Assembly (NCBI RefSeq): GCF_002291145.1
Contig: NZ_NTGE01000163.1
Coordinates: 1 to 64,000 of the forward strand
Reading direction: 5' to 3'
Length of the DNA: 64,000 bases
DNA from: Streptomyces sp. SA15
GTDB lineage: Bacteria; Actinomycetota; Actinomycetes; Streptomycetales; Streptomycetaceae
Of this stretch, positions 1 through 6,843 are shown piece by piece; position 1 is the first letter of the stretch, and each line of letters opens with the position of its first letter. The notes under the pieces are model-generated. The model did no database searches, was not told the DNA's origin, and saw nothing but the letters and a program-made list of their open reading frames with translations. The position numbers and the translations under genes were made by a program.

Positions 1-486
1 CGTCGGTTGCCGACGCTCCGCGTCGACGCCCTCCTCCGCCTTGCAGCTCGACGCACCAGGCCCCGCTCACCTGCGTTGATTGGGCGCCGCCGCTTTCCTG
101 CGACCTGATCCGCCGGACAGGCCCTAGCCCTGTCGTCAAATTCCCGTCGTCCGCCCGGAGGGCGGGCCGCGCGCCCGCCGCGGTGGGGGTCCCCCCGCTC
201 GAGCGAAGCCGAGAGTGGGGGAGGCTGATGTCCGCGTAGGTGCGTGCTCTCGGCGTGCCGGGCACAGGCCCTCGTACTGGTATGGCAGGTGCAAGCATCT
301 CGGCTTCACGCCCTGGCGCTTCGCCGTCCGTCGCGGAAGCGGGGCGGCGATCACGCACCACCGCACGGCGGACCTCGTCGCGCCGTGTGTCGTCGCGTTC
401 GCGATCGCGGCATGTTCGGCTGGGACGGTACGCGGCAGGCTCGCCCGGCCCGCCATGCCCGGTCCCGCGCCCGTGCCCGTCGTACG
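1..486. other. Non-coding left edge with dispersed repeat
   Basis: No credible gene was found here. The overlapping open frames on both strands are arginine/proline-rich translations of GC-rich DNA without family features, and several run straight through the palindromic repeat at 185-223. The first ~220 bases look like a composite dispersed non-coding block of the kind that recurs in Streptomyces chromosomes; that impression comes from memory and was not checked by a search. The stretch 224-486 has no recognisable signal and lies downstream of the SARP gene. Confidence 0.5.
185..223. repeat. Dispersed Streptomyces palindromic repeat, single copy
   Basis: This 39-bp element has a G5-T-C6 left arm, a GCTCGAGCGAAGCCGAGAG centre and a TGGGGGAG right end. 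CCCCCGCTC can pair with GAGTGGGGG apart from one G-T wobble, so it folds as a hairpin. The same element, with its arms multiplied, lies inside the beta-mannosidase gene at 21681-21775. I recognise it as a common Streptomyces intergenic repeat; copy number in this genome is unknown. Confidence 0.8.
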
Positions 487-1311
487 TCAGGCGCTTTGCA
501 GGTCGCCGAGCGGAATACGTGGCAGCGTGCCGAGTTCGAGGACCGTGCAGTGCGCCTGCCGCTCGGGGCCCTGCTGTACCGGGACACGGCCCGGTGCGGA
601 CCGGGCGGACACCGTCCGCATCTCGCGGCGCCTGCGCAGGTAGTCCCGGATGACGTCGCGATCCTGGCCCATGCGGTCCAGGTCCGCCTTCAGTTGCGCG
701 TACAGCAGCGTCGCGGGGCAGTAGCGGGTGAGCGCCTGCGCCAGGTCGGCACAGAGTTCCCGCCAGCGCCCGAGCCTGAGTTCCGCGTCGATCCACCGGT
801 CCACGGCACGCTGCCAGGAGCAGGTGAGCCGAGCCGCGTGGGCGCTCAGTTGGGGTCCGTGGGGGACGCCGGAGAGCGGGGCTCCGGTCCACAGAGCGAG
901 TGCCTCGCGCAGCCGCTGGCTCGCAAGGTGCAGGTCCCCCGCCTCCATGGCCCGGTACCCGGCTCCGGTCAGCCGCTCGAACCCCCTGAGGTCGCTGGAG
1001 CCGCCGCTGGTGTCCAGCCGGTAGCCACCGGGCACCGAGGCCAGGACGTCCTCTGCCGTCCGCTCGCTGCCTGCCGCTTGCAAAGCCGCGTTGACGACCG
1101 CGCGCAGTCGGCCGATGTGGTGTTCCAGCGCGTCCTGGGCATGATCCGGCACGCCCTGCGGCCATAGTTCCTCGGCGACGGCGTACGCCGGCACGACGCG
1201 GTCGGCTGCTGCCGTCAGAAGAGCGAGCACCTGCCTGGTCGGTACCTCGGCCGGGCAGATGGGCACAGTCCCTTCTCGCACGGCCACTTCCCCGAGCTTC
1301 CTCAGCTCCAT
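487..1311 (-). CDS. Small SARP-family transcriptional activator
   Basis: This 274-residue protein has the two-part layout of Streptomyces antibiotic regulatory proteins (AfsR/DnrI/RedD type). Residues ~1-90 form an OmpR-like winged helix, with PTRQVLALLTAAADRVVPAYAVAEELWP and the tail GGYRLDTSGG. Residues ~95-245 form a bacterial transcriptional activation domain (RGFERLTGAGYRAMEAGDLHLASQRLREALALWTGAPLSG). There is no NB-ARC or TPR extension. The ATG is preceded by GGGAGGGG at good spacing. The gene is divergent from a GBL-receptor gene, a usual arrangement in which the receptor or a pseudo-receptor controls a pathway activator. The target cluster is not visible and may lie left of the window. 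Confidence 0.85.
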   Translation of the reverse strand: MELRKLGEVAVREGTVPICPAEVPTRQVLALLTAAADRVVPAYAVAEELWPQGVPDHAQDALEHHIGRLRAVVNAALQAAGSERTAEDVLASVPGGYRLDTSGGSSDLRGFERLTGAGYRAMEAGDLHLASQRLREALALWTGAPLSGVPHGPQLSAHAARLTCSWQRAVDRWIDAELRLGRWRELCADLAQALTRYCPATLLYAQLKADLDRMGQDRDVIRDYLRRRREMRTVSARSAPGRVPVQQGPERQAHCTVLELGTLPRIPLGDLQSA

Positions 1312-1610
1312 GTCGTTGCCCCTCCCAACTCAGGTCACTTTCGATGCCGTTCGCAGCACTTCAGCGGGTGCTTCCCTCACCTCGGCTCAAGCACTACCCG
1401 TCACCCTAGATCAATAATAGTATTTTTTTTGTTTTTCAGAGTACTGGTCTCCGTCAACGAGGGCTAATCTCACAGTGCGGCCCTCGCCGCCGCGAGCAGC
1501 AACTACGCAGCTCGCAGGCGCCTTTCGGCGCAAGCCGCATGAGGAGGCCGTCGACGCCCGGCGTTGCCCTGGGGGTACATTCCGGGCCGGGTCACCGTCG
1601 AGGAAGGTTC
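1312..1610. promoter_or_regulatory. Divergent AT-rich promoter region, SARP / TetR
   Basis: The intergenic space between the divergent SARP and receptor genes contains an unusually AT-rich patch at ~1411-1441 (AATAATAGTATTTTTTTTG followed by TTTTTCAGAGTAC). That is strongly atypical for this GC-rich DNA and fits overlapping divergent promoters. No clean palindrome like the one at 3874-3895 was found, although GAAAAA-type runs occur in both patches. Confidence 0.4.
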
Positions 1611-2246
1611 ATGGCAAAGCAGGAGAGAGCCGGTCGCACGCGCCGTGCCTTGTTGACAGCGGCTGCGGAAGAGTTCGACCGCCTCGGGTACGCGGGAGCG
1701 TCGCTCGCCGGGATCGCCCGAGCCGCGGGGATCTCGCTGGGGGCGCTGACCTTTCATTTCGCCTCGAAGGAGGACCTGGCGACGGCCGTCAGGGAGCAGG
1801 GCGACGCCGCCACCCGCGCGCTTGTCGCCGGCACGGCCACCAGCAAGGAACCTCCCCTGCAGTACGTCGCTTCCCTCACCCTGGCCCTCGTGGAACTGCT
1901 GGAGAACAACGTCTCGGTGCGGGCCGCGGCACGCCTGGCACGGGAAGCGTCCGGCGTCCGGCACGACTGGCAGAGCCTGTGGGCACCGCTGATCAGTAAG
2001 CGGTTGCAGGAGCCGGTCAGCGCCGGACCCTGGCCGGAAACGGACCCGACGGCACTGACAGCCCTCGCGGTGCATCTGGTGTCCGGGGTGGAGGCGACCA
2101 TGCGCCACCGCTGCTGCCCCGACGTGCACGACAGCAACGCCGTCATGCTCGCCCGTATCTGGCGGCAGATCCTGCCCCAGCTGCCGGACCCCGGCGCAGG
2201 CAGCGACACGGCCGAGCCCTCCGCTTCCCGGCCGGGCCCGCCCTGA
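1611..2246 (+). CDS. TetR-family GBL receptor-like regulator (ArpA/ScbR type)
   Basis: This is a 211-residue TetR-type repressor. The helix-turn-helix lies in residues ~10-55 (RRALLTAAAEEFDRLGYAGASLAGIARAAGISLGALTFHFASKEDLA), with the LGALTFHF recognition signature of gamma-butyrolactone receptors. The C-terminal half contains the usual ligand-domain run of helices, including VRAAARLAREASG. The start at ATG 1611 is preceded by GAGGAAGG; the open frame extends further upstream but without a better start. It is convergent with the reductase gene, only 13 bp away. It may be a true receptor or a pseudo-receptor that binds antibiotics; the sequence does not decide. The C-terminal ~20 residues are Pro/Ser/Gly-rich and probably disordered. 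Confidence 0.85.
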   Translation: MAKQERAGRTRRALLTAAAEEFDRLGYAGASLAGIARAAGISLGALTFHFASKEDLATAVREQGDAATRALVAGTATSKEPPLQYVASLTLALVELLENNVSVRAAARLAREASGVRHDWQSLWAPLISKRLQEPVSAGPWPETDPTALTALAVHLVSGVEATMRHRCCPDVHDSNAVMLARIWRQILPQLPDPGAGSDTAEPSASRPGPP

Positions 2247-2259
2247 CCGGCGCCACCGC

Positions 2260-3030
2260 TCACACAGCGCTGCATCCCCCGTCCACGGGCACCCCGGCTC
2301 CCGTGATGAAGGAGGCCTGGTCGCTGCAGAGCCAGGCCGCCGTCCGGGCCACTTCCACGGGATCGGCGAGACGGTGCTGGATGGCCCGGGCGGTGGCGGC
2401 CTGCTCCAGCCCGGGGGTCCGCTCGATGGCCGTCTCCAGCAGCTCGGTGCGTGTGCTGCCCACCATGAGGGCGTTGACGCGGATGCCGCGCTCGCCGTAC
2501 TCGGCGGCAGCCGCCCTGGTCAGCCCCAGGACCGCGTGCTTGGCCGCCACGTAGGGGGCGATGGCTCCGGTCGCGAACGACCCTGCCGTGCTGCAGGTGT
2601 TGACGATCGCGCCGGCGCCCTGGCCCAGCATCACCGGGACCTGCTGCTTGAGGCAGTTCCACACGCCGCGTACGTTCACGTCCATGATCTGCTCGAAGAC
2701 GGCGTCGTCCGTCTCGTGCAACGGGGTGCCCATGCTGCCCCAACCGGCGTTGTTGAAGGCCGCGTCCAGCCGGCCGAACGTGCCGACCGCCGCGACCACG
2801 GCCCGCTCCACATCCCCGGCCGTGGTCACGTCCCCTGCCGTCACCAGGGCCCGGCCTCCGGTGGCCTCGATCTCCTCGGCCAGGCTGTGCAACCTGTCCT
2901 TGCGCCGCGCCATGAGCACCACCGCCGCCCCCTGCGCGGCGAACAGTCTGGCAGCCGCCTCGCCTATGCCACTGGACGCCCCCGTGATCATGACAGTCCT
3001 GCCCTCGAGCAGGCCGAGTGCGGATTCCAC
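2260..3030 (-). CDS. Short-chain dehydrogenase/reductase, probable GBL-pathway ketoreductase
   Basis: This is a classical SDR of 256 residues. It shows the nucleotide-binding TGASSGIG, the structural NNAG motif, the catalytic YVAAK (YxxxK) and the PGG/VDGG-type C-terminus. I chose GTG 3030, preceded by GAAGGGA, over the longer open frame because everything upstream lacks SDR similarity and is Arg/Pro-rich. Its position between two GBL-receptor genes and close to an AfsA-type synthase suggests it reduces the 6-keto (or related) intermediate of a butyrolactone, as the SDRs of several GBL loci do. That role is inferred from context. The enzyme class is secure, the substrate is not. Confidence 0.85.
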   Translation of the reverse strand: MESALGLLEGRTVMITGASSGIGEAAARLFAAQGAAVVLMARRKDRLHSLAEEIEATGGRALVTAGDVTTAGDVERAVVAAVGTFGRLDAAFNNAGWGSMGTPLHETDDAVFEQIMDVNVRGVWNCLKQQVPVMLGQGAGAIVNTCSTAGSFATGAIAPYVAAKHAVLGLTRAAAAEYGERGIRVNALMVGSTRTELLETAIERTPGLEQAATARAIQHRLADPVEVARTAAWLCSDQASFITGAGVPVDGGCSAV

Positions 3031-3220
3031 CCCATCAATCCCTTCGCGTGCGTTGCCGCCGTCCGGTCCCCGAACCGTAACCGCGCCGCTTCCCCTGCCC
3101 GTAGCGCCCGGGCAGCCATGAGGAGAACGGCGTGCCAACCAAGAACAACAAAAGGGGACGCCGCGCATCGGCAGCCCCCGGCGCCTTCCCTCTTCCCCCG
3201 GACCGCCTTCGTCCGGTTCC

Positions 3221-3850
3221 TCAGGACGCCCTCCCCCGCTCCTCGCCGAACAGCAGCTTCTTGGCCACGCTGGGCACCGCGACCGCAGGCAGCAGACATC
3301 GCCACATCTCCTCGACGCGCCCGGGCAGATCCCGGTGCGATGTCTCCAGCTGGGCATGGATCTGGGCCCCCGTACAGGCACTGACGACCAGCTGGGCATA
3401 GGCCTCGATGTCCACGTCGGCCCGCAGCTCCCGGCGGCGCCGGGCTTGCTGGAAGTCGTGCAGCAGGATGTCCGTCCACTGCTGGTGAGAGTTCACACTC
3501 GTGTCGATGAAGTGCTCCTGGTCCATCACCAGGCGCGCGCCGGCCTGTAGCACCGGGTTGTCGAGCAGCTGGTAGGCCCATGTCAGCGTCACGTCGATGG
3601 CGTGCTGCAACCCCTGCGAGTCAAACGGCGGAACCACAAGCTCCGGCTGGCTCGTGACAATCAGGCGCGCCAGCTCTTCCTTGGACTTGAAGTGGAAGTA
3701 CATCGCCCCCAGGGTCAGATCGGCGCGCTCAGCGATCCGCGAGACGGTCGTGCCGGCGAAGCCGTACTCCGCGAACGTCTCGGCCGCCGCGCGGATGAGG
3801 GCGGCACGTGTCCGCGCCGCCCTCTCCTGTTTCACTACTCGACCTGACAT
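3221..3850 (-). CDS. TetR-family gamma-butyrolactone receptor (ArpA/ScbR type)
   Basis: This 209-residue repressor has an N-terminal HTH (VKQERAARTRAALIRAAAETFAEYGFAGTTVSRIAERADLTLGAMYFHFKSKEELA). The LTLGAMYFHF recognition helix is typical of GBL receptors and closer to classical ArpA/ScbR proteins than the copy at 1611. ATG 3850 (MSGRVVKQ) is preferred over an in-frame TTG 21 bp upstream. It is divergent from the AfsA-type gene, with ~125 bp between starts containing a strong palindrome. That is the usual arrangement in which the receptor represses both itself and the synthase until ligand accumulates. It probably binds the ligand made by the neighbouring synthase. Confidence 0.9.
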   Translation of the reverse strand: MSGRVVKQERAARTRAALIRAAAETFAEYGFAGTTVSRIAERADLTLGAMYFHFKSKEELARLIVTSQPELVVPPFDSQGLQHAIDVTLTWAYQLLDNPVLQAGARLVMDQEHFIDTSVNSHQQWTDILLHDFQQARRRRELRADVDIEAYAQLVVSACTGAQIHAQLETSHRDLPGRVEEMWRCLLPAVAVPSVAKKLLFGEERGRAS

Positions 3851-3873
3851 GTGCAACCCGCCGTCCAACAAAC

Positions 3874-3895
3874 AGAAAAAAGTTAACTTTATTCT
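3874..3895. promoter_or_regulatory. Palindromic candidate operator between receptor and synthase genes
   Basis: The core AAAGTTAACTTT is a perfect 12-bp palindrome; extended to GAAAAAAGTTAACTTTATTC it is a 20-bp palindrome with one mismatched pair. It sits 24 bp upstream of the receptor start and ~80 bp upstream of the synthase start, where autoregulatory elements are normally found. The sequence is not a close match to the usual ARE consensus with ACC/GGT half-sites, so binding by this receptor is inference. The AT-rich flank probably also supplies the -10 regions. Confidence 0.6.
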
Positions 3896-3974
3896 TTACC
3901 TTACTGTGCACGACAGAGACACGACCTCATCAGCACCAAGGTCCAAGCACGTAGAGCTTTGGGGAACACTCGCC

Positions 3975-4901
3975 ATGACGTCCACGACGGCCGCACACGA
4001 CAACCCGGTCGGTGCCCGCAGCACCCTCGTACGCAAGTCCGTCCAGGACGAGGCACTGCTCACCGGCTGGCGCCCGCTCACGGAGAACTGCCAGGTGGTC
4101 ACCGCGCGTTGGCCGAAGGATCACCGCTTCTATGTCGAAGGGGATCGCTACAACCCGCTGATCGCCACGGAGAGCCTGCGGCAGGCACTGGCACTACTCA
4201 CGCACACCGTGCACGACATACCGCTGAGCCACCGGCTCGGGTGGGAACACATACGCTCCACCGTCGTCCCGACGGCACTGCACGTGGGCCCGGAGCCCGC
4301 CGAGATCGAACTGGTCATCACACACCGAGAGATGAAACGGCGTCGGCTGGGCACCGTGCATCTGGTCTCCCATGTGGAGGCGACGCGCGCCGGCGCGGCC
4401 TTGGGCACGGCCACCTTGCGCTACAGCACCCATCCCCCGGCCATTTACGACCGGTTGCGCGGCCCGTATGCCAACGCCGAGGATGCCTTCGCGCAGGCGA
4501 CCCCCCTCACCGCGCCCGTACCGGCGTCCCTGGTGGGCCGCAGCCGCGAACGTGACGTGGTGCTCTCCCCCACGACCGAGCCGCGCTGCTGGCAACTACG
4601 CGTCGACACCTCGCACGGTGTCCTCTTCGACCACCCGCACGACCACGTGCCCGGGATGGTGCTGCTCGAGGCGGCTTGCCAGGCCGCGCAGGCCGTGGCA
4701 GCACCCCGGCCCGTGGTGCCGGTCGAGTTCGACACCACGTTCTCGCGGTACGTGGAGTTGGACCAGCCCTGCCGTGTCACGGCACGGAGCGTCACCCACC
4801 CCACCGACGGCCCCGACGGGTGCGGCCGGGTCGAGATCGACGCTCACCAGGATGGCCGGCTCGTCTTCTCCAGCACCGTGACGACCCGCCTCCAGCCCTA
4901 G
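3975..4901 (+). CDS. AfsA-family gamma-butyrolactone synthase
   Basis: This 308-residue protein belongs to the AfsA/ScbA family. These enzymes condense a beta-ketoacyl thioester with dihydroxyacetone phosphate to start butyrolactone autoinducer synthesis. Two AfsA hot-dog repeats are visible. The first (~residues 20-150) includes FYVEGDRYNPLIATESLRQALALLTH and ends in the long HIRSTV region. The second (~residues 185-300) includes LLFDHPHDHVPGMVLLEAACQAA, which carries the family's conserved HPxDHVPGM signature. ATG 3975 follows TTGGGGAAC. The gene is divergent from the GBL receptor, which likely represses it through the palindrome at 3874-3895. The precise lactone cannot be read from sequence. 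Confidence 0.92.
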   Translation: MTSTTAAHDNPVGARSTLVRKSVQDEALLTGWRPLTENCQVVTARWPKDHRFYVEGDRYNPLIATESLRQALALLTHTVHDIPLSHRLGWEHIRSTVVPTALHVGPEPAEIELVITHREMKRRRLGTVHLVSHVEATRAGAALGTATLRYSTHPPAIYDRLRGPYANAEDAFAQATPLTAPVPASLVGRSRERDVVLSPTTEPRCWQLRVDTSHGVLFDHPHDHVPGMVLLEAACQAAQAVAAPRPVVPVEFDTTFSRYVELDQPCRVTARSVTHPTDGPDGCGRVEIDAHQDGRLVFSSTVTTRLQP

Positions 4902-5015
4902 TACTCACCCTGGCCCAGAAGGCCGTCAGAGTTCACGTCTGCGTCGTCGTCGCTTTCGGGGCGAAGAGTGAGCGGCCTTGGTCCCGACATCACCAACAGA
5001 GTCACGGCATCGCGT

Positions 5016-5726
5016 CTAGGCGCCGGACGGGTCGGCCTGAAAGTCGGCGAGCAGGTCCACGTATGCGTCCCACTGAGGATCGGTGTAGACGGGCCCCGTC
5101 TCTCCCTCCGCGGTGAACTGAGAGCACTCCACGTCGCTGTCGCCCTTCACCGTGCCCCTTCTGACCAGGTCGCCGGTGCGTGCCTCGACAACGGCGACGG
5201 TGTAGACACCCTGGGAGAACTTGACGGACTGAGTGACCGGGCCCACACCACTCGGGCTGTACGAACAGGTGATCTCCGTGCCCGGCACCGCCCCGGCCTG
5301 CTCCCTGCACGCCACCAACTGCACTGTGCCCGGGTCCGGTTCCTCTTCCCGCTTCGGCTCTTTCGTCTGCTTGCCCGTGGAGGAGTACGAGTCCCACCCG
5401 TCCTCTATCACCACCCACGGATGCGGCCCCGCCGACGGCTCGTAAGAGGCCGCGCGCGGGAATGGCTCGCCCTCGTGGTCGTCCTCACAGACGCGCGCGA
5501 AGTCTCTCAGGTCGCGCGGCTTGTCGCCTAGGACCGCATCGTTGACGGGGGGCAGCAGCATCAGCCCCCACGCCCCCAGGCCGAGCACCGCCGTGGTACC
5601 GACGAGCCACAGTGCGATCAGGGCCGGCTCCTCCGTCCCGTGCCTCAGGACCTCGCGCACGACGACCACCAAGAACGCCACGACCGCCGCGCCCGCCAGC
5701 ACACCCCCGACGATCAGCCAGGACAT
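5016..5726 (-). CDS. Two-TM membrane protein with extracytoplasmic domain, unknown function
   Basis: I do not recognise this 236-residue family. Residues ~1-25 (SWLIVGGVLAGAAVVAFLVVVV) and ~38-62 (LIALWLVGTTAVLGLGAWGLMLL) are membrane segments. The remaining ~170 residues are polar and probably outside the cell, with cysteines in RVCEDD, VACREQ, ITCSYS and VECSQF that could form disulfides. ATG 5726 has a strong GGAGGAGGAG site. It lies 42 bp downstream of the broken membrane/beta-propeller gene and in the same direction, so it is probably the last gene of the caspase-CHAT operon. A functional link to the proteases is only a positional inference. Confidence 0.7.
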   Translation of the reverse strand: MSWLIVGGVLAGAAVVAFLVVVVREVLRHGTEEPALIALWLVGTTAVLGLGAWGLMLLPPVNDAVLGDKPRDLRDFARVCEDDHEGEPFPRAASYEPSAGPHPWVVIEDGWDSYSSTGKQTKEPKREEEPDPGTVQLVACREQAGAVPGTEITCSYSPSGVGPVTQSVKFSQGVYTVAVVEARTGDLVRRGTVKGDSDVECSQFTAEGETGPVYTDPQWDAYVDLLADFQADPSGA

Positions 5727-5768
5727 ACCGCTCCTCCTCCTGCTTCCACGAATCGATGCACCGGCCCC

Positions 5769-6762
5769 CTACGTACGCGACGACGACCGGAGCGCCATCA
5801 CGTCCTCTCCGAGCCGGACGAAGAGGTAGTCACCTGCGGCGGCCACGGGCTCCGGCATGTCACCGGTCATCTCGAACAGCGGCGTGCCGACCGCCCGGAG
5901 CGTACGCGGATCGAGCCGGTACAGACAGGTCGATCGCGTCGTGCTCGGTGTCGACGACGAAGTCGCAGCGGAACATGGCCAAGTCGATGCTGACGGTCCA
6001 GTGCCCCTTGCCGGTGTCGAGGTCCACGGCGCTCAGCCGCGTGAAGCCAGGGCCGCGCACCGGGTCCTCCGGTGTGGACGCGCACAGCACCGCGAGGCCT
6101 ACCTCGGGCAGTGGCACGGCCCTTTCCGCCCGCGCGGTCCAGGCCCGGTCGAACCCGGCCGGCACGGACGCGCCGGAGTCCGGCTCATGGTGATCGGCCG
6201 GCTTCAGGTCGGCGGGGACACCGGCGGGCCCCGCCACGCTGTCGAAGGCGTTGTGGGCGACGCGCTCTGCCACCCGGTCCACGGCGACCGCTCCCGCGGC
6301 CAGGGACGCCGTGCCCAGCATGGCGGCGGTCACGGCCCCGAAGACGGCGTACCACGCCGTGCGCCGCAGGCCGCTTCGCGCGCGTGTGCCGTCCGCGTCG
6401 TGCCGCAGCGCGAAGGCGCCGGCGAGCAGCGCGGCCGACAGCAGCAGCACCCCGGCCGCGAAGTCACCGGCCTGCGGCAGCCCGATGCCGAGCAGTCGGT
6501 CGTGCATGTCCCGGGGCCCGGCTGCGAACCAGACCATGAGCAGCACCCAGGCCGCGGTACCGGCCGGCACTGCGCAGCCAAGCCAGTGCGCCCACCTGCG
6601 CCTCAGCAGCGGCACCGTGAAGCCGACGAGCGCCACCGCCAGGAGCGACTTGGGCAGGGTGCCAAGCCCCAACAGCACGCCCACGCACACCGCGAGCGCG
6701 GCGAACGCGCCGACGGCAAGCCACGAGAGCCAGTCCCCTGCCCAGCCGCTGTCGTCCGTCAC
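5769..6762 (-). pseudogene. Membrane protein with C-terminal beta-propeller blades, frameshifted
   Basis: The N-terminal half contains about five membrane segments (LSWLAVGAFAALAVCVGVLLGL, LLAVALVGFTVPLL, AAWVLLMVWFAA, FAAGVLLLSAALLAGAFAL, AVFGAVTAAMLGTASLAAGAVAV). The C-terminal part looks like a PQQ-type propeller (LSAVDLDTGKGHWTVS). The frame ends early at ~5860, but the next frame continues with YRLDPRTLRAVGTPLFEM and LFVRLGEDVMALR, an obvious blade, and stops at 5769. A tandem duplication ACAG-ACAG at 5921-5928 explains the shift: removing one unit gives DLYRLDPRTLR and a 329-residue protein. GTG 6762 is a tentative start with a weak ribosome site; TTG 6831 is in frame. It lies ~80 bp downstream of the CHAT gene. 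Confidence 0.75.
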
Positions 6763-6843
6763 GCCGGCGAATCTACGGCCGGAGACCGGGACCCCTCCCG
6801 GACGGAAGTGTCCGCCAGGAGCCAAGCTCAACGGGTCAACGGG

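Noticed and set aside
136..456. 106-codon minus-strand frame at the left edge
   Set aside because: It is Arg/Pro-rich, ends inside the dispersed palindromic repeat, and has no ribosome site or family signature.
1312..1610. A second copy of the AAAGTTAACTTT operator in the SARP/TetR interval
   Set aside because: The AT-rich patch has GAAAAA runs but no comparable symmetry.
5860..6831. Treating the 323-codon frame as a complete membrane protein
   Set aside because: The last ~22 residues are out of frame with an obvious propeller blade that continues to 5769; the 4-bp duplication explains the early stop.
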